A DNA stretch of 64,000 nucleotides, taken from Arcuatula senhousia (taxonomy: Eukaryota; Mollusca; Bivalvia; Mytilida; Mytilidae). Of the stretch, positions 23,640-32,424 are shown in pieces. The stretch lies in the NCBI GenBank assembly GCA_963971305.1, contig OZ020304.1, positions 5,217,576 through 5,281,575 on the forward strand, given 5' to 3'. The translations under genes were made by a program, and so were the position numbers. The notes beneath the pieces were generated by a model. It was not told where the DNA came from. It saw nothing but the letters and a program-made list of their open reading frames with translations, and made no database searches. Position 1 is the first letter of the stretch. Each line of letters starts with the position of its first letter.

Positions 23640-24590
23640 ATATATAGGTAATTACAAATCTACTAACGAACTAGGAGGATCAATCTCAAATGTAAAAAAG
23701 AGACAAAACAAACAAAACATATCGTAGAAATTGAAGATCGCAAAGGTTTCGACTTGGTACGGGCATTTTAAAAGAACTGGTGGTTAAACCAGATGTTATG
23801 GCCCCAAACCTCCATTTTCCATTGCAATCTTAGATCCGGTAGTAACACAAAACATAACACGTTGCGAGACATAATACTGTAAACCGGGAAATTTTCTCGC
23901 CGTCTTATTTTTGCGGTATGACGACTGAATTTTAGTTCACGAAGTTTTAAATTCGCGCTGAAATGTTATTGTCCGTAGACTACAATAGAAGACAAGTTTT
24001 TTCGTGCGGTTTAATTTTCGCGATAGCAACATCATCGCGAATATTGCGAAAATAAAACTGCCGCGAAAATTTCCCAGTTTACAGTAGGTGTATTGAGGTG
24101 ACCATCTTAGTACAACAAGCAACCAAATACTAATAAAAACAATCACTAATCATTTCATCTCACATAATTTTGTATTTTTCTACCAGTGGCTGATATCGAC
24201 AGAAAAAAAATTGGAGACCGTATTAGACGTATTTTCTTATAACTTTGGTCTAAAAGCCGATCATGAAGACAGCGGTATCGGATAAAAAATGTAAAATGTG
24301 TACACGCCCTGCCATATAAAATAAGTTGAGAAATATTAACACCGTATGCAGTTGAGGTAGGCCTGTTACTTTCCAGGTAGGAAAATTAACAACTTTGAAG
24401 TTAAAGTCGTCTTTTTATTCCTAAAGTTATGTACTGAGGTGTCCAATTCGAGATGCAAAACCAAGAGTGACGTGAAGCAATTTGGTGGATTCTTTAATTT
24501 CTAACTCGGGAGGATAAATTGACGGAATCCATCTTCCAAACGAAGTGTTGTTGACAAAGTAAACATAATCAATATATCTGAAAGTGGCTA
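23640..24590 (-). pseudogene. Penelope-like element 3' part, interrupted by a MITE
   Basis: Collinear with 32425-33160 on the same strand. The GGAGGATCAATCTCA start, the GGTAGTAACACA words, the CAGTGGCTGATA word and the closing AATATATCTGAAAGTG all recur in order. The copy encodes only the end of the reverse transcriptase and the 3' untranslated part, with many stops. It is split by the MITE at 23875-24086 and ends at about 24587, where another repeat module joins. Confidence 0.65.
23875..24086. mobile_element. MITE, 212 bp including TA target sites (Tc1/mariner-like)
   Basis: The ends are TACTGTAAACCGGGAAATTT and the complement of AAATTTCCCAGTTTACAGTA, giving about 22-bp inverted repeats bounded by TA. 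The related Penelope-like copy at 32625-32650 gives an unoccupied version of the site (GGACATAATAGGGATAAG), so insertion into TA with duplication of TA is directly visible. No coding capacity. Confidence 0.8.
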
Positions 24591-24599
24591 AATACGACC

Positions 24600-24790
24600 G
24601 CAGCTAACTGCGAGAGAGGAATTGACAAGATAGGGAAACAGAATGCCAATCACTAGGATATACGGATAAGTCTGTGCACTATTGGTAGGCAATGGATGCT
24701 TACATTCCTCTCAGGTTCCTGGAGAGAACGAGGGACACAATATTCCAGTACGCCAGCTCATATTTTGTCACCCCATAGTGTATTTTATAA
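24600..24790 (+). repeat. Shared ~190-bp 5' module upstream of a LINE reverse transcriptase
   Basis: Closely matches 28176-28362 (GAGAGGAATTGACAAGATAG, GGCAATGGATGCT, CATTCCTCTCAGG, GAGAACGAGGGACACAA, CCAGCTCATATTTTGTCACC). Both copies lie just upstream of non-LTR retrotransposon coding pieces. It may be a promoter-bearing 5' untranslated monomer or an independent small repeat. Confidence 0.65.
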
Positions 24791-26927
24791 TATGATTAAG
24801 AGTAATTCAAAAGAATACTGGAAGATTATCAACGACAACAGGCAATATAAAAGTAATAATGTACCTATTGGTGATTTTTTTGATTTTTTCAAAAATCTAA
24901 ACACTTCTAATCTAGAAGAAGAAGCCCCCTTTGTTAACCTCAATGACAATGTACCTGATAACTTATTAAACGAAGCAATTACAGAGGATGAAATTAGAAA
25001 ATGTGTTAAAAATCTTAAGAATAATAAAGCATGTGGTGATGACAAGATTATGAATGAATACATAAAGAGTACTTGTGATATATTTTTACCTGTGTATGTA
25101 AAAATGTTTAACATTATTTTTGATTATGGAGTTATTCCAGAAGAATGGTTGGTTGGAAATATTATTCCTTTTTATAAAAATAAGGGAGACACAAAAGATC
25201 CACAAAATTATAGACCCATCACAATACTTAGTTGCATGGGCAAACTTTTTACTGCTATTTTGAATCAAAAAATAAACTTTTTTCTTGAAGAGTACATATT
25301 ACTTAATGAAAATCAATTTGGTTTCAGAAAAGGATACTCAACTATAGATAGTATCTTTGTCTTACATTTACTTTTTGAATTGCTTAAGATTAGGAAAAAG
25401 AAATTATTTTGTGCTTTTATAGACTTTGCCAAAGCATTCGATACAGTTTGGAGATATGGTCTTTGGACAAAACTACTCTCTACTTCAATAAATGGCAAGA
25501 TGTATAACATCATTTTTAATATGTACAAAAACATCAAATCACGAGTGTTAAGTGGTAATGAATATTCTGATTATTTTTCATGTGAAGTAGGTGTTAGACA
25601 AGGTGTAAACCTCTCACCTATTCTTTTCTCATTATATGTTAACGATCTTGAATCATTTTTGAAAAGTAAAAATATAAACGGTATACAATCTGTCACAAAT
25701 GATATTGAAAATGAACTAGATATGTATGTTAACCTTTTTTTGATACTGTATGCTGATGATACTGTTTTAATGTCTGAGTCTAAAGAAGATCTACAAAAGC
25801 AGTTAAATGCACTTTCAGAGTATTGTACTTTATGGAAACTCAAGGTCAATATTTCAAAAAGCAAGATTGTAATTTTTTCAAATGGGAGATTGCCTCAAAA
25901 TATCAAATTTTATTTTGATAATACAGAACTAGAAATTGTAAATGAATTCAAATATTTAGGAGTTATTTTTTCAAGAACAGGATCTTTTTCTAAGGCAAAA
26001 AAGGCGCAAGCAGAAAAGGCTACTATTGCAATGTATGATATTATCAGGAAAGGTAAATCACACAATTTATCAATAAACTGTTTGATTGACCTTTTTGATA
26101 AAGTCGTCAAACCGATTCTTCTGTATGGTTGTGAGATATGGGGACATGGTGATAACAAAATTATAGAACGTGTCCATTTAAAATTTTGTAAACTTATATT
26201 AAATATGAAAAAATCCACACCCGACTTTATGGTATACGGAGAGCTGGGAAGATACCCACTTGATGTATCTATAAAGCTTCGTATTGTGAATTACTGGGGA
26301 AAACTCGTTACAGGAAAACCAGAAAAACTTCCTGTTCTATTATATTTTTTCAGTAGAATTAAGCACGATTGTGTTATACCTTGGATTAGAAATGTAAAGG
26401 CTATCCTAGAGCACTCTGGATTGTCTTCTATTTGGCTTAACCATACTTTTGATATCAATGCATTTTTGCATAATACTTTGAAGCAAAATCTCATTGATCA
26501 GTTTAGACAGTCTTGGTACGAATCTTTACAGACATCTCCAAAAAGTATTAATTACAGATTATATAAAGAAAACCTAGAATTCGAACAGTATTTTAATATT
26601 TTAAATGATAAGAATGCTAAAATTTTGTGCCAGTTTAGAACACTGAATTTAAGACTACCTATAGAGACAGGTAGATGGGCAAATATTGATAGGGAAAATA
26701 GGGTATGTCCTTTGTGTAACTCCGGTGATATCGGAGACGAATTTCATTTCATTATGTGTTGTAAGAGTATCGAATACGAAAGAAAACAATATATTAGTTC
26801 AAGTATCACTTGTAGACCTAACATTATAAAATTTAGCAAACTAATGAATACTAAAACAGTTAACGTACTTGTTAATCTATGCAAATTTATCAAAGTTATA
26901 AATGTAAAGTTGAATCCTCCTGGGTAA
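24696..26927 (+). CDS. Non-LTR retrotransposon (LINE) reverse transcriptase, intact 743-codon frame
   Basis: RNA-dependent DNA polymerase of a LINE. Seen along the frame: FIDFAKAFDTVW with the first catalytic aspartate near residue 243, GVRQGVNLSPILFSLYVNDL near 300, and the catalytic box YADD at 352-355. A C-terminal zinc knuckle CPLCNSGD...HFIMCC starts at 671. The first ~32 codons fall in the shared 5' module, so the natural protein portion begins near MIKSNSKEYWK (24792). No endonuclease precedes it, so the copy is probably 5'-truncated although its polymerase frame has no stop. The element probably ends near 27113, after GAATAAAGATATATATATA. The clade was not assigned. The uninterrupted frame suggests a young copy. 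Confidence 0.9.
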   Translation: MLTFLSGSWRERGTQYSSTPAHILSPHSVFYNMIKSNSKEYWKIINDNRQYKSNNVPIGDFFDFFKNLNTSNLEEEAPFVNLNDNVPDNLLNEAITEDEIRKCVKNLKNNKACGDDKIMNEYIKSTCDIFLPVYVKMFNIIFDYGVIPEEWLVGNIIPFYKNKGDTKDPQNYRPITILSCMGKLFTAILNQKINFFLEEYILLNENQFGFRKGYSTIDSIFVLHLLFELLKIRKKKLFCAFIDFAKAFDTVWRYGLWTKLLSTSINGKMYNIIFNMYKNIKSRVLSGNEYSDYFSCEVGVRQGVNLSPILFSLYVNDLESFLKSKNINGIQSVTNDIENELDMYVNLFLILYADDTVLMSESKEDLQKQLNALSEYCTLWKLKVNISKSKIVIFSNGRLPQNIKFYFDNTELEIVNEFKYLGVIFSRTGSFSKAKKAQAEKATIAMYDIIRKGKSHNLSINCLIDLFDKVVKPILLYGCEIWGHGDNKIIERVHLKFCKLILNMKKSTPDFMVYGELGRYPLDVSIKLRIVNYWGKLVTGKPEKLPVLLYFFSRIKHDCVIPWIRNVKAILEHSGLSSIWLNHTFDINAFLHNTLKQNLIDQFRQSWYESLQTSPKSINYRLYKENLEFEQYFNILNDKNAKILCQFRTLNLRLPIETGRWANIDRENRVCPLCNSGDIGDEFHFIMCCKSIEYERKQYISSSITCRPNIIKFSKLMNTKTVNVLVNLCKFIKVINVKLNPPG

Positions 26928-27102
26928 CCTCATACTTTGTAATTTTTATCTTAATTCACTAATTGTCAAATCTGTTTATTTATGAATCATGTAATGTGTA
27001 GTCATGCCCACCATTTGTACATTTGTAATATTTATTGATTGATATTTCATTGTATTATTGTTTTTTCTCTGTACCATGTATTTGGTTTGTGAGAATAAAG
27101 AT

Positions 27103-27113
27103 ATATATATATA
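27103..27113 (+). repeat. (AT)n tail at probable LINE 3' end
   Basis: GAGAATAAAGATATATATATA ends the AT-rich stretch that follows the reverse transcriptase stop. Many non-LTR elements end in a short tandem repeat rather than poly(A). The border is inferred. Confidence 0.45.
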
Positions 27114-27379
27114 GGCCCTGCCTTTTTAGCGAGCATCGAAAATTTACATACCTTTTAAAAATAAATCCATGTGCTCTACCCGCTAAGTTTAACGTAAAGA
27201 GGGAACTTTTAAAAAAGGAATTAAATAGTAGCAAAGTCTGACCCCACCAAACCCAAATCAAATCATATACACTTGAGAAAGTTGTTGTTAAAATATCTGG
27301 GATCAAAAACTACTAATTAAAAATTCAATTGCAAATAATAAATCCTGTAACATTCTGGGACGACATTAAGCGGGGACGA

Positions 27380-27632
27380 AATTATCCAATTTATGGATTA
27401 CGTGACGTCATTTCCTTGTCAGGGTGTTTCGCGCTTCTTCAGCAGACCAAAACAACATTCAGATTCTGTCAGGTTTTGTGAGATTTTCTGAGTATCAGTG
27501 TTTTATTTGAAGCATTGGTAACAGAAGGTACATTAAGAAACCTGACGGAAAAAACGGTAAAGTAAAAATATCATGCAGGATTGAGGAAAGTGAGTGAAAC
27601 CCAACAGGATGGGACTCATCTTTCATTTTCAG
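27380..27632 (+). promoter_or_regulatory. Candidate promoter with CCAAT and CRE boxes and a non-coding first exon
   Basis: A CCAAT word (27386) is followed by a perfect palindromic cAMP-response element TGACGTCA (27403-27410). About 220 bases downstream a textbook splice donor occurs (TTTTCAG|GTAAGAACC, exon end at 27632). The segment is GC-richer than its surroundings. No coding exon could be attached downstream, so the gene it might serve is unknown; it could equally be the promoter of a retroelement. Only the motifs are certain. Confidence 0.35.
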
Positions 27633-28104
27633 GTAAGAACCTTTTATTTATAATTATGAGTAGGTTTTATTCAGTAAATTTATGTATTTCTTTATCTTGT
27701 TTTATCTTACTTAGAATTTAACAAAGCTTAATCAGTATCATGCATTTGGTATGACAAGTCAATGGGGCGGACGATGTTGCCAAAAGCTAGCTCGGTAATT
27801 TCCGGAAAATCGTTTTTCAGCGGAAAAGACCGAATGGTGTTTAAATAAAAATCTGTGTTTAAAAATAAACAAGTGGATGAATGAGGGTTTTATCACTGTT
27901 TTTGAATTTCAATTTTTATAATTTTGCATAACATATTATGATGTATTTTTTATATGCCCAGAGGGTTGATTGTTTTACTTGCTCCGTGCCTATTATTTTT
28001 TTCACTCCGTAAAAGTGAACCTGTTCCGGTTTTATCGGTAGTATATTTCTGGCACATCTCAAAACATGCACAATGCCGTAGGGCTCGCATCTGCGATGCT
28101 CGCT

Positions 28105-28434
28105 ATAACATGGGAGTGAAATTAATATTATTTTTGATTAAGATTTACCATGGATTTACTTTTATTATACACCACAGCTAACTGCAAGAGAGGAATTGAC
28201 AAGATAGGGAAACAGAATGCCAATCACTATGATATACGGACAAGTCTGTGCGCCATTGGTAGGCAATGGATGCTCACATTCCTCTCAGGTACCTGGAGAG
28301 AACGAGGGACACAATTTTCCAGTATGCCAGCTCATATTTTGTCACCCCATGGTGTATTTTATATAACATGGGATTGAAATTAATATTATTTTTGATTTAG
28401 ATTTACCATGGATTTACTTTTATTATACATTACA
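28105..28434 (+). repeat. 258-bp tandem repeat (1.3 copies) containing the shared 5' module
   Basis: ATAACATGGGA(G/T)TGAAATTAATA followed by TTTACCATGGATTTACTTTTATTATACA occurs at 28105-28175 and again at 28363-28434. The ~190-bp module common with 24600-24790 lies between. The pattern resembles tandem 5'-UTR monomers of some LINEs and sits upstream of the endonuclease frame at 28830. Confidence 0.65.
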
Positions 28435-28829
28435 CTGGCCAAATTCAATCTGGTGACAGATGAGAACCGACTACTCATGGATAGATATTAATGCGCGCCA
28501 AGTGTAAGGCTGCTAAATCGCTCTCTTTCAAATTAAATGGATTTATCCGATTAATTGTTCTCGAGGAAATTTGATTCTTGCTGTAGAAAATTATGAATAT
28601 ACAATCATCATGAACATATACTTTATTTGTGGATTAATGATTGCATTTGCAAGTTATTTGACTTTGAAAATTTCTATTTTCAACAATGGATTGTGTTTAT
28701 ATCGGGTGAACATCTACTCAATACACGATCAAATAACTATGGATCTTAAACTTTCATACAGTGCAAGTGAACTGGTGAGATTGCGTTCACAGCCACGACA
28801 GTGGATGGATTAAACCTGATCGGAACGTC

Positions 28830-30173
28830 ATGACCAGATTAAAAGATCTAGGTATTTTAAACTTTAGAAGAAAACGGTCAGGAACCAAAAGCAGGCGGTT
28901 GTTCGATAAAACTTCCAAACAATCAGGTGTAAATTTCGCAAATTTGATATATCCCAAGAGATCAAACACATTAAAAACTTTTTCGGAAAATGTTAACTGT
29001 TTGACAGTAAATTGCCATTCAGCTGTAAAAAAAGATATTCTTATTGGTCAACTATTACGAGAACGAAAGGTAGACTTCGCAATACTAACTGAGACATGGT
29101 ATTCAGATGAAAAACCCCATCAATATGAGACTTCCGATCTAAACCAAAACGGCTACAAAATCAGTGTTTCAAATAGAAAAAATAGAATCGGTGGTGGTGT
29201 TGCCCTTACATGTCGTATTGGTGTGAACATGCGGAATCTACTCTCCGGTGCTAAAACAAGTTTTGAGTACGGAGTCTGGCAAATAGTTTTCAAAAGCATT
29301 ACAATCCATTGCATCGGCATTTATAGACCACCTTCCTTATCTACGCCTACTCAGTTTGTCTCCGAATTTTTCAAGTTTTTCGAGAATATACTTCCAAAGT
29401 ACAACAACCTTTTGATAATGGGAGATTTAAACCTGCATATCAATGATGATTCAAATGCAATTTCAGATTTCAATAACTCTCTAACGGCAATGGGACTTGT
29501 TCAGCATGTTAACTTTCCAACACATACCCATGGTCAAATACTAGACCTTGTCATAACTGAAATCATAAATGGAGTTAACTTGATGTCATGTGAACCAGGT
29601 CCTTTTTTGTCAGATCACTGTGTCGTTCATGTCGTCACAAAAGTCATAAAAGATAAAATTGTTAGTAAACCTATCACTTTTAGAAACTTTAAAGGTATTG
29701 ATGGAGATCTATTTATAAAAGATCATAATGATATGACTATAAACTTTGACTCAGTAGACAATTCTGTGAATCAATTCGAAAGTTTTATTGAAAGTCTTCT
29801 CGATAAGCATGCACATGTCGAAGAGAAAATGCAAATCTGTAGAGCTCCGAAGCCTTGGTTCAATGATTCCATCCATTCGCTAAAACGGGAGATGCGTCGA
29901 GCTGAAAGGGTATGGAGAAAACATAAACAAATATCCGACCACGAAAACTACAAATGTGCTGTGCGTAAATACCTCTACGAACTCCAACGAGAGAAACATA
30001 CAACTCTAAATAATGAAATTTTAAAATCAAAAGGCGATTCTAAGAAATTATATCAATTTGTAAAAAATCTCTCTGGAAGTAGATCAGAAAATCCATTACC
30101 CGCCGTAGACAATAAAAATACCCCTTTTTTTAACCTCGCTTTCATTAAACTAGTTTATCTTATAAATAGATAA
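28830..30173 (+). pseudogene. Non-LTR retrotransposon endonuclease domain, reverse transcriptase lost
   Basis: The 447-codon frame carries an apurinic-endonuclease-type nuclease used to nick target DNA. Visible catalytic landmarks are the asparagine in TVNCHS (about residue 60), glutamate in TETWYS (88), MGDLNLHI with aspartate 199 and asparagine 201, and SDHC with aspartate 262 and histidine 263. After the domain a basic linker (KKLYQFVKNLSG) of the kind that precedes the polymerase in CR1/L2-like elements is reached. The frame then ends at 30173, where Penelope-like sequence begins. The loss of the 3' half is unlike ordinary 5' truncation and suggests a later insertion or rearrangement. The N-terminal part (first ~50 residues, basic) is of unknown role. 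Confidence 0.85.
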
Positions 30174-30177
30174 ACCT

Positions 30178-30600
30178 CAATATATCTGAAAGTGAGGTTA
30201 TAGGATCTTCCTTATTCATCTTCTTGTTTTTACGAGTTCTTGAAGACGTTTAGTCTCATAAGAGTATAAAAAAAACAAGTCGGCGAGGAGCACAGTGTGT
30301 GCCCATTAGAATGCCATTTTGCTGCGGATAAATCTTTCCCCAAAATGTGAAACATATATATGCAGTATGGAAATCAAATATACTGCATACTTGGTTTCAT
30401 ATATATCAAATTTTATCTTTATCAGATATTTTCGGGGGGAAATGTAAAACAACCAAATTCCTAGAATTTGAAAATAAGCCTTTAAAATCAGTTTGTTTCG
30501 GGTTTTTTTTTCAGACGAAATTAACACTCATTTTTCGTGCGGCAAGGTAATGTACAAAGTTGAAAATCGAACGTTTTAAGTAGTAGTCCATCTAAGAATC
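30178..30600 (-). pseudogene. Penelope-like reverse transcriptase fragment
   Basis: Collinear with 33136-33515 on the same strand: ATATATCTGAAAGTGAG, TTTTTACGAGTTCTTGAAGA, GTGTGCCCATTAGAATG, TTCCTAGAATTTGAAAAT and GGTAATGTACAAAGTTGAAAA recur in order. It abuts the truncated LINE endonuclease and has stops and indels. Confidence 0.75.
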
Positions 30601-30979
30601 ATGCAAAAATAAAGAAAAGTTATTCATCGATAAAAATGCTACAGTGGTTTATTTTAAACAAAAGATAGTTCAAAGTATACAAAATAAGAAATAAATAACA
30701 ATTTGCTCATAACTGTCTGGTCCTGGGAGAAATCTTGCCACTTTGTTACAATGGTTTCTATTGAAATTATTGACAGTTTTAAGAGTTATCTCCCTTTCTT
30801 ACAATTTTCCAATGCATTCTATTTATTTATTTTTCTCTCAGGACCAGGGCTAGTTTGGAAAAAGAGTACGAAATATCGAATCAGGGTGCTAGTAGGAGTA
30901 ACATATCAAAAATAAAGTGGTGTAGGCTTTCCACCCATGAATCGCTTTTTGCATGGTTCTTATAAAAAGTGGTACTTAA

Positions 30980-31607
30980 AGACATAGAACCTATCAATTT
31001 CGCAATTTTTTACATTGAATAAAAAGTACATGTATTAAAAAATATACTATCTAAAACTTTCCTTTACCAACATAAAAACTCAATGTTTTGCAGTTTTCTA
31101 TAAAATAATCTTATTTTAATTATTCGCTTTGATTAAGTATTGTCCATCATAAATGTTTACATTTGGTAAACTGGGTACTGTTAAACTAAGAAACGAAATG
31201 TAACCAAACGAGGCGAAGAGAAAAAGAAATCGGTAAATTAAGAAAAACGACTGGTGTCGGCTAAAATCGATTCAATTTTCCTTTTTACCAGTTTCGCTTG
31301 ATTTCGTTTCCTCTCTTAATACAGATTTTGGTTGTTAATTTTGCTGTTAACGTTTCCTTCTTTACCGATATTGTTTTGGTTACTTTTTGTTTCTCAGTTT
31401 ACCAGTACCCGCAAGTGTTTACATTCTATAATTAGTTGTCATCTTTTTTGACACTGTGTTTTTTCATCAGTTTTCCGTCGAAAAGAATACTTTCTGGCAG
31501 GTTTTTAAAAAAATTAACAGTTTCTTAAAAGCTTTTACAATGTATTCTTCAAATAGTGTGAATTTTACTATTTTTTAAAAATTGCAAAAATGATAGGTTC
31601 TATGTCT
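30980..31607. mobile_element. TTAA-flanked MITE, 628 bp
   Basis: The ends are AGACATAGAACCTATCAATT and the complement of TGATAGGTTCTATGTCT, with about 33-bp inverted repeats. TTAA directly flanks both sides (30976-30979 and 31608-31611), as for piggyBac- or Kolobok-type transposons. A second inner inverted repeat (GGTAAACTGGGTACTG at about 31165 against CAGTTTACCAGTACCC at about 31395) makes it a nested foldback. No transposase frame. Confidence 0.75.
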
Positions 31608-31989
31608 TTAAATGATATATCTAATTCCTTGCTTTAACTGCCTGGCTCATATTTCGTCATTACCAAATATTTTTGGCTTTTAGTGTAATTTTATTTGGAC
31701 GGGTTAAAATTTCCTTAAAAGTAAAGTTGGGATTTCAATGTCATTCACCTCAGTGCATTGATCATTGACATAAAAAAGTAAACATAACACTAAATTTACC
31801 TACTTGTTTAAGCTGTTGGGGGGGTTTGGTATACTAAATATTTTTTATCTGATATTGATGCAAAGAGAACAACTGTTTTTTTTTAACCGCTCGTTTTAAA
31901 TATTTGTTCGGTGTGTCATTTTATGTTTAATCATTTCTTAAAAAGCACGTGTTAATGAGAGTAGTTATTTATATCTCATTCTTTTCTTT

Positions 31990-32424
31990 TCTTTTACAGT
32001 GTCATCAATGAGTCTAAGAAAATGAACATTTACAGAAGATCAAATTATTGACATGCTCAATTTTCTTATCGACAACATTTTTTTTTCAGTTTGGTGGACG
32101 TGTTTTTCAGCAAACATTAGTATTCCAATGGTCACTAATTGTGCACCTTTGCTTGCTGATTTGTTTCTTCATTCATATGAAGCAGACCTCTTACAATCTC
32201 TTCTTGACAAAAAAGATCGCAGACTAGCTCTCTCTTTAAAATTCACGTTCCGTTATATATTCCTTTCATTGAGCATTCTCGATTTGGTGACTTTCTTCGT
32301 CTCGTATATCTTCAGGAACTTGAGATAAAGGACACATTGGATTCTAGGAATCCTGCTTCATATTTAGATCTACATCTCGAAAAAGACTCTCAAGGAAAAC
32401 TTTCAACAAAGCTCTATGACATTA
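31990..32424 (+). pseudogene. Penelope-like reverse transcriptase fragment, catalytic box destroyed
   Basis: The plus strand reads FLIDNIFFSVW, then IPMVTNCAPLLADLFLHSYE, then FTFRYI where the catalytic YIDD would be expected but YIF follows, and later ASYLDLHLEKDSQGKLSTK. It is tail-to-tail with the minus-strand Penelope-like copy that begins at about 32425. Confidence 0.75.
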
